Below are positions 52,070 to 61,150 of a stretch of 64,000 bases of DNA, piece by piece (within the stretch, counting starts at the first letter, position 1; each line of letters begins with the position of its first letter). The notes under the pieces are model-generated. The model worked only from the letters and a program-made list of their open reading frames with translations, was not told the DNA's origin and did no database searches. The translations under genes were made by a program, and so were the position numbers. The stretch spans positions 62,001 to 126,000 of the forward strand of contig JBKCPL010000029.1 in the NCBI GenBank assembly GCA_046309355.1. The letters run 5' to 3'. The DNA comes from CAYSBE01 sp046309355. GTDB taxonomy: Bacteria; Bacteroidota; Bacteroidia; UKL13-3.

Positions 52070-52749
52070 CTGCAGCTATTTTTTTAGTGCTTAGCAGTAC
52101 ACTGCTTAGCACTACAGTTATAGCTCAACCAAATCAGGAGCAGTATGATAACAAGCTATTGCACTTTGGTTTCACACTTGCACTTAACTTCTCAACCATG
52201 CGAATGGATACAAAGCCGGAGATAATGATGCGGGATTCGGTAATGAATGCCCGAATGTCAACCTATCCGGGAATCGGTTTAGGAGGTATTACTAACGTAA
52301 GGTTGGGTAAAAATTTTGACGTAAGGTTACTGTTCCCGGTTATTTATTTTGTACAGCGTGATATCATTTATGAATTGCCTGCCGGTAAAAGAGAAGTAAA
52401 AGTTGAATCGGCTTACAGCGATTTTTCATTGTTACTCAAGTTCAAATCAGACCGCAGAAAAAATACCCGTGCATACATAATAGGTGGTGGCCGAATAAGC
52501 TATGATCTTAGTTCCACTGTAAATAAAGAACGTTCTAAAAATAGCCCTGTGGTATCGCTGGTACCTGTTACCTATGGATATGAAGCAGGTTTCGGGCTTG
52601 ACTTGTATTTCCCGTATTTTAAATTTTCGCCTGAAATAAAGGTGATGAACACCATTGGTGATGCACTTCACCGCGATGGGTTTGCATATACCAATGTGCT
52701 GGATCGTGTATCGCCCAAAATGGTGGTTATTTCGCTACATTTCGAGTAA
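52042..52749 (+). CDS. porT: T9SS outer-membrane protein PorT
   Basis: 235 residues from the ATG at 52042, which opens a signal peptide (MHLVQRFKITAAIFLVLSS, cleavage near VIAQ). A start eight codons earlier is also possible. The mature barrel has the PorT pattern 'DNKLLHFGFTLALNFSTMRM', 'SAYSDFSLLLKFKSDRR' and a terminal strand 'SPKMVVISLHFE'. PorT is needed for T9SS function. The overlap with ubiE and the four-base gap to tgt place it in a five-gene unit. Confidence 0.93.
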   Translation: MHLVQRFKITAAIFLVLSSTLLSTTVIAQPNQEQYDNKLLHFGFTLALNFSTMRMDTKPEIMMRDSVMNARMSTYPGIGLGGITNVRLGKNFDVRLLFPVIYFVQRDIIYELPAGKREVKVESAYSDFSLLLKFKSDRRKNTRAYIIGGGRISYDLSSTVNKERSKNSPVVSLVPVTYGYEAGFGLDLYFPYFKFSPEIKVMNTIGDALHRDGFAYTNVLDRVSPKMVVISLHFE

Positions 52750-52752
52750 GTT

Positions 52753-53871
52753 ATGAACTTTAGCCTGCTGGCCACCGACAAGGCAACCCAGGCGCGTGCC
52801 GGGCTACTTCAAACCGACAGAGGCACCATTGAAACACCCATTTTTATGCCTGTGGGAACACAGGGTTCGGTAAAAGGCGTCACACAACAAAACCTGTCAG
52901 ACGATATAGGTGCTCAAATTATTTTGGCCAACACGTACCATATTTATTTACGTCCGGGACTCGATGTTATACATTCAGCCGGAGGTATTCAAAACTACAT
53001 TGGCTGGAATAAGCCTATGCTGACGGATAGTGGAGGTTATCAGGTTTTTTCGTTGGGCGATATGCGAAAAATAAGTGAAGAAGGAGTATGGTTTCAATCG
53101 CATATAGATGGATCAAAACATTTTTTTTCGCCCGAAGTAGCCATTGATATACAGCGGCAGATTGGTGCAGATATAATTATGGCATTTGATGAGTGCACGC
53201 CCTACCCATGCGACTATGAGTATGCCAGCAAATCGATGCACATGACACACCGCTGGCTGAAGCGCTGCATCCAGCGTTTTGGCGAAACCGAAGATCTTTA
53301 CGGCTGTCGGCAAACACTTTTTCCCATCGTACAGGGAAGCGTGTACAGCGACCTTCGAAAACAGTCGGCTGAATTTGTAGCCTCATGTCAACTGGACGGT
53401 AATGCCATAGGCGGACTTTCAGTAGGCGAACCGGCAGAAATGATGTATGCTATGACAGAAGAAGTATGTGCCATACTTCCACCCGAAAAGCCACGTTATC
53501 TGATGGGAGTAGGTACTCCCGAAAATATTTTAGAATGCATCGCACTGGGAATTGATATGTTTGACTGTGTAATGCCAACACGCAATGCGCGGCACGGCTA
53601 TTTGTTTACCTCACAGGGCATCATCAATATTAAAAACAAGAAATGGGAAAAAGACTTCTCGTGTATTGATGCTGAGTTTACACCACACTACAGCAAAGCC
53701 TACTTGCGGCATCTTATTCATTCCAACGAATTGCTTGGTGCACACATTGCAAGCAAACAAAACCTCAGCTTTTACTTGTGGTTGGTAAAAGAAGCACGCA
53801 CTCACATTTTGGGCGGCAGCTTTGCATCCTGGAAAAAAAGCATACTTCAGGTTATTACAAAAAGGCTGTGA
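52753..53871 (+). CDS. tgt: tRNA-guanine transglycosylase lacking the zinc site
   Basis: 372 residues. Tgt swaps guanine 34 for preQ1 in queuosine tRNAs. Catalytic parts are intact: LTDSGGYQVFS (Asp92) and DCVMPTRNARHG (about residue 270). The family's structural zinc site C-x-C-x2-C...H is not there: the aligned stretch reads FSCIDAEFTPHYSKAYLRHL (302-321), and the usual histidine in HNL is Gln336 (KQNL). Absence of the cysteines is, as I recall, usual in Bacteroidota; loss of the histidine as well is less so. Confidence 0.94.
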   Translation: MNFSLLATDKATQARAGLLQTDRGTIETPIFMPVGTQGSVKGVTQQNLSDDIGAQIILANTYHIYLRPGLDVIHSAGGIQNYIGWNKPMLTDSGGYQVFSLGDMRKISEEGVWFQSHIDGSKHFFSPEVAIDIQRQIGADIIMAFDECTPYPCDYEYASKSMHMTHRWLKRCIQRFGETEDLYGCRQTLFPIVQGSVYSDLRKQSAEFVASCQLDGNAIGGLSVGEPAEMMYAMTEEVCAILPPEKPRYLMGVGTPENILECIALGIDMFDCVMPTRNARHGYLFTSQGIINIKNKKWEKDFSCIDAEFTPHYSKAYLRHLIHSNELLGAHIASKQNLSFYLWLVKEARTHILGGSFASWKKSILQVITKRL

Positions 53872-53892
53872 AATAGTGCTAAATTGCCACAC

Positions 53893-54981
53893 ATGGTGAA
53901 CATGCTTTCAATCATCGACCGCTATATTATCAAAAAGTTTATTTATACCTTTTTGTTCTCTACCGGCTTGTTCTCTATCATCGGAATATTTATTGACGTA
54001 TCGGAAAAAATTGATGATTTCCTGAAACGTAAGCCTTCCTTGTACACCTTGATTTTTGACTATTACATTTACTTTCTACCCTGGTTTTACGGGTTGTTTG
54101 GTCCCATCTTCGTTTTTTTGTCGTGCTTGTTTTTCAATTCACGGCTGGCACAAAATACTGAAATTATATCCATACTAAATACGGGCACAAAATACCGTTA
54201 CTTTCTGAAGCCCTATATTCTTTCAGTTGCGTTGTTGGTTATACTGTTTATCGGACTCAACACATATATTATTCCCATAAGTGAAAAGCACAAACTGGAA
54301 TTTGAAGAAGAGTGGATACGCGAACATAAAACTACAAATGCCGGAAATATTTATGCTCAAATTCAACAAGGTACTTTTTTGTACATGGAATCATTCAACT
54401 ACCTAGACAGTACCGGCATGAACCTTAGTATGGAGCGCTACGAAAATAACAGAGCCGTGCAACGCATTTTTGCATCGCGACTGGTTTGGAATAAAGATCT
54501 TCAGAAATGGAAACTTGAAAACTATGTTCAACGCATATTTCATGACAGTACGGAAACCATCATACGGGGTGCCGCTAAGGATACCGTGTTACCTATAAAA
54601 CCATCTGAGTTTATCATAAAAACGAAATTTATTTCAGCGATGACCAATCCTGAGTTGAACGACTACATTCGTAAAGAGCGGGAAAAAGGATCATCGCAAC
54701 TCAATACATTTTACGTTGAGTTGTACAGACGTATAGCAAGTGCTGTGTCCTTTATACCACTTGCCTTGCTAGCTGTTGCTATCTCTTCGCAAAAGCGCAG
54801 AGGCGGTATGGGCCTTAGTTTAGGTATTGGTATATTTATTACATTGGCATACCTAATGCTTGTTCAGATTTTTAACACATTTGGAATGAATCAGGTTATG
54901 CATCCAATGGTGGCCGTATGGACACCCGTTATTTTTTTCTCGTTGCTGGCCGGGTATATGCTCTATAAAGCTCCCAAATAA
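53893..54981 (+). CDS. LptF/LptG-family permease (YjgP/YjgQ)
   Basis: About 362 residues. An N-terminal pair and a C-terminal group of membrane helices flank a periplasmic beta-jellyroll (about residues 130-260), the LptF/LptG layout. 'IIDRYIIKKFIYTFLFS' is the typical start. 'FNSRLAQNTEIISILNTG' matches the coupling-helix region that contacts LptB. It moves lipopolysaccharide from the inner membrane to the periplasmic bridge. ATG at 53893 or 53902 could be the start. It shares one base with the next gene (TAATG). Confidence 0.92.
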   Translation: MVNMLSIIDRYIIKKFIYTFLFSTGLFSIIGIFIDVSEKIDDFLKRKPSLYTLIFDYYIYFLPWFYGLFGPIFVFLSCLFFNSRLAQNTEIISILNTGTKYRYFLKPYILSVALLVILFIGLNTYIIPISEKHKLEFEEEWIREHKTTNAGNIYAQIQQGTFLYMESFNYLDSTGMNLSMERYENNRAVQRIFASRLVWNKDLQKWKLENYVQRIFHDSTETIIRGAAKDTVLPIKPSEFIIKTKFISAMTNPELNDYIRKEREKGSSQLNTFYVELYRRIASAVSFIPLALLAVAISSQKRRGGMGLSLGIGIFITLAYLMLVQIFNTFGMNQVMHPMVAVWTPVIFFSLLAGYMLYKAPK

Positions 54982-55856
54982 TGCTAAAACTTCCTAAACT
55001 GATTCAGCTGCACATTATCATTTTGCTATGGGGTTTTACGCCTGTTTTAGGCAAGCTGATTTCGTTACCAGCGGATGAACTGGTTATTTACCGATTATTG
55101 ATTTCCGGAATTGGATTATGGCTATTTATTCGGTACAAAAAAATTACCCTCCAAGTAAACCTGCGTGAATTTGCCGAGATGATGCTAATGGGTTTTATTG
55201 TAGGATTTCACTGGTATACCTTTTATCAGGCCATAAAGGTGTCAAACGTATCTATGGCTATGGCGGGTTTTGCTACCATCACCTTATTTGCAAGCATTAT
55301 GCAACCTTTGCTATTGAATAAAAAATTTTTTGCTGGCGACTTGATTTACGGCTTATTTATAGTGGCAGGATTATATATTATACTCAACTTCGAATCGGTG
55401 CGGTATCTGGGTATTGTATACGGAGTGCTAGCCGCATTCAGCGGTGCATTTTTCGGAGTATACAACGGGAAATTGATTACCAAACACCAAGCCAGCGTAA
55501 TTACGCTGATTGAGTTTTTGGGTGCATTAGTAGCATTAAGTGTATTCCGGTTTATCGAAAAAGGAAGCATACTGATTTCTATCCCTAATTTGTCTGACAC
55601 CATTTACCTAGTAGTTTTAAGTGTGTTTTGTACTACCCTTGCATTCACGTGGAGCATCAGTATTCTCAAGCACTTTACTCCATTTACCGTAATAATGACC
55701 AACAACCTGGAACCTGTTTACGGCATTTCCTTTTCCATTTTACTTTTCGGAACATCTGAATTTATGTCGTGGGGGTTTTATGTGGGAGCAGCAATTATTC
55801 TTTTCACCGTATTCACCTACCCTATTGTTCATAGATACTTTCAAAGTCAAAGCTGA
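54981..55856 (+). CDS. EamA/DMT-family transporter
   Basis: 291 residues with about ten hydrophobic segments in two repeats, the drug/metabolite transporter layout. 'LWGFTPVLGKLIS' opens the first EamA domain and 'TFVWSISILKHFTPFTVI'-like sequence marks the second ('LEPVYGISFSILLFGT'). Substrate unknown; amino acids or metabolites are typical. It is the last gene of the ubiE-porT-tgt-lptF/G unit. Confidence 0.88.
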   Translation: MLKLPKLIQLHIIILLWGFTPVLGKLISLPADELVIYRLLISGIGLWLFIRYKKITLQVNLREFAEMMLMGFIVGFHWYTFYQAIKVSNVSMAMAGFATITLFASIMQPLLLNKKFFAGDLIYGLFIVAGLYIILNFESVRYLGIVYGVLAAFSGAFFGVYNGKLITKHQASVITLIEFLGALVALSVFRFIEKGSILISIPNLSDTIYLVVLSVFCTTLAFTWSISILKHFTPFTVIMTNNLEPVYGISFSILLFGTSEFMSWGFYVGAAIILFTVFTYPIVHRYFQSQS

Positions 55857-55939
55857 TTGCCAGTAGATCTTGAATGTGCAGGATGCATTAATTCTAAAAT
55901 TGATTACCTTGCAATTGCATTAACTACAACCTACGTTTC

Positions 55940-57784
55940 ATGAAGAAAATTACTCCCATATTGTGCGCTTTGCTGATTTCATTTACAGCAGTTGCTCAGC
56001 CAATTAGTTACTCAACTGTAGACATCAAAACACCGCTGGCCGCAACGCTCAATTTTTCAGAAAAAGGAATTGACTATGAACCCACATTAACCCTGATAGA
56101 GGCTGCAAAACCTGGAGGTATAAACTTTGTACAACAGCGCAAAAAAGAGCTGGAACAGAAGCGAACGTACATCGCTAAAAATAGAAACTACGGCAAAAGC
56201 TCGCCCTATACGCCTGAACTGCTTCGTAACTTTAACGGTAACGTAACACAGGGTACGCCTAATGATAACGATATGGCGATAAACAACAGCAGGCGAATTA
56301 TCAGTGTGGTAAACACCAACATGAATGTATACAACGATTCGGGCACCTATCTGATGGGAAAAACGCTTTCCTTTTTTGCCAATAAACTGGGCTCACTAAA
56401 TCGTACATACGATCCACGTGTTATTTATGATCCTAAAAAAGACCGGTTTATTCTGGTTTTTCTGCAAGGAACCACCAGTGCCGATACCCGCATCATTGTA
56501 GCATTTTCACAAACCAACGACCCCCTGCTTAGCTGGAATTTTTATGCGATACCCGGCAATGTATTCGGTGATTCATCGTGGAGTGATTATCCCATTATTT
56601 CACTCTCAAACGATGAGCTTTTTATAACTGTAAACAGACTTAGAGATAATTCAGGCTGGAAAGACGGATTCATTGAATCGCTCATATGGCAGGTAGACAA
56701 GCAAAAAGGATATGACGGAGATTCGCTGGTACAAAAAGTTTATAAAGATATTCGCTACAACGGAAAAGCAATATGGAGTATATGTCCTGCCAAAGGCGGA
56801 GAAACCACTTATGGACCCAATATGTATTTTTTATCGGTACGCCCAAGCGACTTGAGTAACGATACAATTTTTCTGCATGAAATTACCAATACTATAGCCA
56901 GTGGCAACGCTGTACTGAACACACGTATATTTAAGTTGCCGCAGGCTTACGGCCTCCAACCCAATGCAGCCATGCCGAATGGAAAAAAATTACAAACCAA
57001 CGATGCACGAGTTCTTTCAGCCATGTATCAGGAAGAGCGAATTCATTTTGTGGGCAACTCGGTCGATACATCCACATTTGCGCCCGGTATTTTTTACGGA
57101 TACATTCGCAAGCCGGAACTAACCGAACCTATTATTAAATGTCAGATTCTATCGTACGACACAATGGATATTGGTTATCCATCCATAGCACACATGGGTG
57201 GTGGCGCAACCGATCATAGTGCACTCATTACATTTTCATTTTCATCGCCACGCAGTTTTCCGGGAACAGCTGCGGTATTTGTTGATCGCAATGAGCAGAT
57301 ATCTTCACCAATTGTAGTTAAACGAGGATTGAGCAACATACAACTAATCAGCGACAGTGTGCAACGTTGGGGCGATTACACCGGCAATCAACGGCAGTAT
57401 AATAAACCCGGTACATGCTGGATTAACGGAAGCTACGGAAATCAGTTTGGGGGCAACAGCACCTGGATTGCAGAAATACGAACTACTGATCCGCTATTAA
57501 GTACAAAAGAACTACAATCGGATAAACCTGTTATTAGCATCTCGCCAAATCCGGCTCGCGAGTATGCATCCGTTGAATTCGAACTGCACCAAAAAACAGT
57601 TATTGAAGTGGAGTTACATGATATTTCCGGCAGGATTTCGCAAAAGCTATTTCGTGCAGCGGCAAAGGCGGGTATGAATCGGTTTACATTTTCAGTCAGC
57701 GATTTAAGCAATGGCATTTATTACATTACCATTTACAGCGATGGACAAAAAATTGAATCCAAGAAAATTGTGGTGGCTCATTAG
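55940..57784 (+). CDS. T9SS-exported protein with C-terminal sorting domain
   Basis: 614 residues. Signal peptide (MKKITPILCALLISFTAVAQ). The middle looks like beta-propeller or BNR-type blades ('YDPRVIYDPKKDRFILVFLQ', 'SWSDYPIISLSNDELFITVN'). The C-terminal 75 residues are a type A sorting domain: 'ISPNPAREYASVEFEL', 'VELHDISGRI', 'LSNGIYYITIYSDGQKIESKKIVV'. The protein would cross the outer membrane through the T9SS encoded in this window and be attached or released. Activity unknown. Confidence 0.92.
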   Translation: MKKITPILCALLISFTAVAQPISYSTVDIKTPLAATLNFSEKGIDYEPTLTLIEAAKPGGINFVQQRKKELEQKRTYIAKNRNYGKSSPYTPELLRNFNGNVTQGTPNDNDMAINNSRRIISVVNTNMNVYNDSGTYLMGKTLSFFANKLGSLNRTYDPRVIYDPKKDRFILVFLQGTTSADTRIIVAFSQTNDPLLSWNFYAIPGNVFGDSSWSDYPIISLSNDELFITVNRLRDNSGWKDGFIESLIWQVDKQKGYDGDSLVQKVYKDIRYNGKAIWSICPAKGGETTYGPNMYFLSVRPSDLSNDTIFLHEITNTIASGNAVLNTRIFKLPQAYGLQPNAAMPNGKKLQTNDARVLSAMYQEERIHFVGNSVDTSTFAPGIFYGYIRKPELTEPIIKCQILSYDTMDIGYPSIAHMGGGATDHSALITFSFSSPRSFPGTAAVFVDRNEQISSPIVVKRGLSNIQLISDSVQRWGDYTGNQRQYNKPGTCWINGSYGNQFGGNSTWIAEIRTTDPLLSTKELQSDKPVISISPNPAREYASVEFELHQKTVIEVELHDISGRISQKLFRAAAKAGMNRFTFSVSDLSNGIYYITIYSDGQKIESKKIVVAH

Positions 57785-57947
57785 TGTGTGCGTATTTGCG
57801 TTTGCTTGTCGTAGCCAATCTACGCAGGATGACGATAAGAAAAAGCTGCAAGAAACAATAGAACAGCCCCGACCTATCAGCGATCCGCAGTTAGATTCAC
57901 TGAAAAAAGTGGTAGAAGAAAAGCGCAGGCAACGAACAGGTAACTAA
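57741..57947 (+). CDS. Small lipoprotein overlapping the T9SS cargo gene
   Basis: 68 residues from the ATG at 57741. Basic start (MDKKLNPRKLWW), hydrophobic stretch and a probable lipobox cysteine in CVFAFACRSQ, then a charged, helix-forming tail ('DDKKKLQETIEQPRPIS', 'LDSLKKVVEEKRRQRTGN'). The first 44 bases overlap the end of the cargo gene in another frame. Its stop abuts the stop of the convergent transporter gene with no base between. Unknown function, but the intact signal argues that it is real. Confidence 0.65.
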   Translation: MDKKLNPRKLWWLISVCVFAFACRSQSTQDDDKKKLQETIEQPRPISDPQLDSLKKVVEEKRRQRTGN

Positions 57948-59228
57948 TTACATAAGAATGCCGGCAATGGTAGCCGATAAATACGATGCCATTGTTCCGC
58001 AAATAAGTGCCCTAAAACCCAATCGGGCTAAATCGGCCCTTCGTGCAGGCGCAAGTTCACCAATGCCACCTACCTGTATGGCGATGGAGCTGAAATTAGC
58101 GAATCCGCACAATGCAAAACTAACAATAACCAATGACTTCGGATGTAGCAGTTGCTGAGAAATCATTGGTGCCAGATTGGAGTAAGCTACAAATTCATTA
58201 ATTACCAATTTAGTTCCCATGAGTGATCCTACGGTAAACACATCCTGAGAAGGAACGCCCATAGCCCAGGCAAACACCGAAAACACACCTCCGAAGATTG
58301 TATTCATATTCAGCTGATCGAGGTAAATGCCCATGCCGCTTAAATCAACTCCGGCTGCTACAAGAGCCATTCCCGCTTTGCCTAAAAGCACGTTTATCAA
58401 CGCTATTAATGCAATAAATCCGATAAGCATGGCAATTACATTCAGCGACACTTTAAGTCCATCGCTGGCACCGTGCGATATGGCATCCAACAGATTGGCA
58501 TTTGCTTTTTTTACTTCCAGTTTAACAGAACCTTTTGTGGCTGATTCTTCTGTTTCGGGCCACACTATTTTTGATATGACTAATGCCCCGGGTGCTGCCA
58601 TAATACTGGCTGCAAGCAAGTATGGAGCAGGCACTCCCATTTGTATATATACAGCCATTACACCTCCTGCAATACAGGCCATGCTTCCACTCATGCTAGC
58701 CAGCAGCTCACTCATGGTCATGGTATTGATGTAAGGCTTTATCATAATTTGTGCTTCTACCTGACCCACAAATGCGCTGGAAACATTAGATAACGCTTCG
58801 CTGCCGCTCACACGCATAAGTGCATGTACCAGTCTGGCAAAAAATGAAACCACAATTTGCATGAGGCCTATGTGGTAAGCTATATTTACCAATACCGCTA
58901 CAAAAATGATGGTAGGAATGATTTTGAACATAAACAGGAAACTGTAAGCATCACCAAAAATAGGTTTAAGTAACTCCGGTTTGATAAGGCCTCCAAATAC
59001 AAACTCACCTCCCTTATCGGCCATATCCAATAAACTTTTAATAGCATTGCCTAACCACATAAATACTAACTGCCCTACTGAAGTTTTTAATACAAACAAG
59101 GCAAGGGCTAATTGCAATCCAAGTCCGCTCAGAACAACCCGGTAATTAATAGCCTTGCGGTTGTTGGAAATAACATAGGCCAATCCGATAATGAGCACTA
59201 TGCCGATGATACCATGAAATCTTTCCAT
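57948..59228 (-). CDS. Concentrative nucleoside transporter (CNT/NupC family)
   Basis: 426 residues, about ten membrane segments. CNT signatures are 'FVGQVEAQIMIKPYINTMTMSELLASMSGSMACIAG', 'LLAASIMAAPGALVISKI', 'LNVIAMLIGFIALI' and the terminal 'GFANFSSIAIQVGGIGELAP'. It imports nucleosides with sodium or protons. It begins six bases after the stop of the bifunctional nuclease gene, so both may share the promoter at 59822. Confidence 0.94.
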   Translation of the reverse strand: MERFHGIIGIVLIIGLAYVISNNRKAINYRVVLSGLGLQLALALFVLKTSVGQLVFMWLGNAIKSLLDMADKGGEFVFGGLIKPELLKPIFGDAYSFLFMFKIIPTIIFVAVLVNIAYHIGLMQIVVSFFARLVHALMRVSGSEALSNVSSAFVGQVEAQIMIKPYINTMTMSELLASMSGSMACIAGGVMAVYIQMGVPAPYLLAASIMAAPGALVISKIVWPETEESATKGSVKLEVKKANANLLDAISHGASDGLKVSLNVIAMLIGFIALIALINVLLGKAGMALVAAGVDLSGMGIYLDQLNMNTIFGGVFSVFAWAMGVPSQDVFTVGSLMGTKLVINEFVAYSNLAPMISQQLLHPKSLVIVSFALCGFANFSSIAIQVGGIGELAPARRADLARLGFRALICGTMASYLSATIAGILM

Positions 59229-59234
59229 GCGGTG

Positions 59235-59813
59235 TTATTTACGTTTGTTTATTTCATCGCGCAGGCGGGCCGCACGTGTGTAGTCCTCTTCTCGTATAGC
59301 TTCGTCTAATTTCGCTTCCAGTTCATCCGTACTTAATGTTGAATATTCGCCTTGTGTGGTGGTAGGCGTTGCCTGTTGTTGATCAAATACTTCGTCTTCT
59401 TCAAATGTTACACCGGCCTCCTGCATGATGGCCTCGTTTGTATAAATGGGGCATTTGAAACGCACAGCCAGAGCTATACTGTCGGATGTTCGTGCATCTA
59501 TTTCATAAGCATCGCCCTCGCGTTCGCATATCAATTTGGCGTGAAACACCCCTTCTACCAAATCATAAATTTGCACTTCGGTGATATCGATATTGAAAGT
59601 TTGAGCAAAATTTACAAACAGGTCATGTGTCATCGGACGAAACGGGATAATCTTTTCAATTTCAATAGCTATAGCCTGCGCTTCAAAACTTCCTATTACA
59701 ATTGGAAGTTTGCGTTTTCCGTTTTCTTCACCCAGAATGAGCGTGTATGAGCCGCTGCTTTGTCCGGAACTTAAACCGAGTATATTTAATTTAACGAGAG
59801 ACATAAATCGCAT
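59235..59813 (-). CDS. Bifunctional nuclease-domain protein with C-terminal UVR motif
   Basis: 192 residues from the first ATG; ATG at 59804 (MSLVKLNILGLS) is equally possible. The DUF151/BFN domain covers about residues 1-135 ('RKLPIVIGSFEAQAIAIEIE', 'RPMTHDLFVNF', 'IDARTSDSIALAVRFKCPIYT'). After a Gln/Thr-rich linker, a UVR motif as in UvrB/UvrC follows ('LDEAIREEDYTRAARLRDEI'). Nuclease activity is described for plant and mycobacterial relatives; the role in Bacteroidota is not known. Confidence 0.92.
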   Translation of the reverse strand: MRFMSLVKLNILGLSSGQSSGSYTLILGEENGKRKLPIVIGSFEAQAIAIEIEKIIPFRPMTHDLFVNFAQTFNIDITEVQIYDLVEGVFHAKLICEREGDAYEIDARTSDSIALAVRFKCPIYTNEAIMQEAGVTFEEDEVFDQQQATPTTTQGEYSTLSTDELEAKLDEAIREEDYTRAARLRDEINKRK

Positions 59814-59821
59814 TCAATTCC

Positions 59822-59852
59822 CAAACCTATAAGAAAATTACCTGATGCCAAA
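59822..59852 (-). promoter_or_regulatory. Promoter of the bifunctional nuclease gene
   Basis: On the minus strand TTTG (59849-59852), 19 bases, TAGGTTTG (59822-59829), a full consensus match. The box ends nine bases before the first ATG and 18 before the second, which slightly favours the shorter protein. Confidence 0.75.
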
Positions 59853-59874
59853 ATTTTTTGACAGTCAAACCTTT

Positions 59875-60117
59875 TTACTTCATAAAATACTTTATCAGCC
59901 GGAGAATAATGTGGATAAGTAAGGAGCAAAGCACCATGGTAGTAAATGGAAAATAAAGTTTAAAACCGCTTCTTTCTATACGTATATCTCCGGGCAACCT
60001 GCCTAGCCAGTTGAATTTGTTTGAGGCAAAGTACCACACCATACCGGCAGCGATGAGTACAATACCGGCCACGATGAGCAGCTTATGAACGGGTATGTTT
60101 TCCATGTAGGATTTCAA
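59875..60117 (-). CDS. DUF2905-family small membrane protein
   Basis: 80 residues, or 76 from the ATG at 60105 (MENIPVHKLL), which fits the family better. Two membrane helices flank 'KFNWLGRLPGDIRIERSGFKLYFPFTTM', the conserved G-R-L-PGDI-I-R-N/G-FYFP signature of DUF2905. Function unknown. It is divergent from the ArsC-like gene. Confidence 0.9.
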   Translation of the reverse strand: MKSYMENIPVHKLLIVAGIVLIAAGMVWYFASNKFNWLGRLPGDIRIERSGFKLYFPFTTMVLCSLLIHIILRLIKYFMK

Positions 60118-60146
60118 TTATACTTGTACGAAATTACACTTAAATT

Positions 60147-60494
60147 ATGCTTACTGTATATGGCATTAAAAACTGCAATACCATGCAAAAAGCAATGGCA
60201 TGGCTTGATGCAAATGGAGTTACGTATATCTTTCATGACTATAAAAAATCGGGTGCTTACTTATCCAAACTTATTGATTGGATTGCAAAAACTTCAGTTG
60301 ATGCCATTGTAAATACTAAAGGACTTACCTATAAAAAGCTGAGTGATGCGGATAAGCAAAAGGCGCTTAGCGTGAAAGGTGCAGTAGATTTATTGCAGCA
60401 ACATACGTCTATGATTAAGCGGCCAATTGCTGATAACGGAGCAGTGTTGTTGATAGGTTTTGATGAAGCAGAATGGCGAAAAGCCCTGCTTTAA
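60147..60494 (+). CDS. ArsC/Spx-family thioredoxin-fold protein (YffB-like)
   Basis: 115 residues. 'MLTVYGIKNCNTMQKAMAWLDANG' has one active-site cysteine (Cys10) followed by Asn-Thr, as in YffB-type members; the arginine triad of true arsenate reductases is not complete ('MIKRPIADNG' keeps the KRP). Glutathione- or thioredoxin-linked reductase activity is possible. It is not Spx by sequence, because the CxxC is missing. Its stop interlocks with that of thiN. Confidence 0.88.
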   Translation: MLTVYGIKNCNTMQKAMAWLDANGVTYIFHDYKKSGAYLSKLIDWIAKTSVDAIVNTKGLTYKKLSDADKQKALSVKGAVDLLQQHTSMIKRPIADNGAVLLIGFDEAEWRKALL

Positions 60495-61150
60495 TCAGTA
60501 CACTCCATCAGCAGCAAATCGCCTTCGGTGTATTCAATTGTTATAAAGCCATCGTGCAAAACCTCGTTGCTGCTACCACTTCGGTAGCCTATTTTCAGGC
60601 TCTCTTTATGCAGGTTGTATTTAAGTCCTGTGGTTACAATTCCGTGTACATCTCCAACAGGCATTAAGGATATCACAGATCCTCGTGTGTACCATTTTTT
60701 AAAATTGTTTCGCAACGGAAATATGCGTGAATGATCATCGAGCATTACCAGGTTGATATGTTGCTTGTATCTTACCAGGTCGGTTACGTTAGTCAAGTTA
60801 TGATCGGCCCTACGGCCGGTTGCCCATACTATATTTACAGCCGTGTACTTACGTTCAATGAGGAGTTCGATGGCTTTTTGTAAATCGGTTTTATTCTGAT
60901 CGGGTGTATGAATAACTTCGATATTTGGTTGATAAAGCTGCTCGTCTTCGTGGTTGTGGCTGTCAAAATCACCTAGTAGCATATCCATTTTCAATCCCAG
61001 TTCACGAACTCTTCGTATGGCTCCATCCAATACCACCACGTACGGATTCCATTCCAGAAGCTGTCCTATTAATTCCGTTGAGCAGGCAGCTCCGTTGGCA
61101 ATAATTAAGGCAGGCTCCTGCCCGTCTTTTACAATATGGTGTGACGACAT
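60491..61150 (-). CDS. thiN: Thiamine diphosphokinase
   Basis: 219 residues. It makes thiamine diphosphate from thiamine and ATP. Signatures are LLGDFDSHNHED (59-70), TPDQNKTDLQKAI (82-94) and 'WATGRRADHNLTNV' (about 120). No TPP riboswitch is present; the gene begins two bases after the DciA-like gene. The product is the cofactor of pyruvate dehydrogenase, whose E1 alpha gene lies 1.5 kb away. Confidence 0.93.
   Translation of the reverse strand: MSSHHIVKDGQEPALIIANGAACSTELIGQLLEWNPYVVVLDGAIRRVRELGLKMDMLLGDFDSHNHEDEQLYQPNIEVIHTPDQNKTDLQKAIELLIERKYTAVNIVWATGRRADHNLTNVTDLVRYKQHINLVMLDDHSRIFPLRNNFKKWYTRGSVISLMPVGDVHGIVTTGLKYNLHKESLKIGYRSGSSNEVLHDGFITIEYTEGDLLLMECTD

Noticed and set aside
60147..60494. 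Spx or true arsenate reductase
   Set aside because: Only one cysteine is in the active site and the arginine set of arsenate reductases is incomplete; the YffB-like label is safer.
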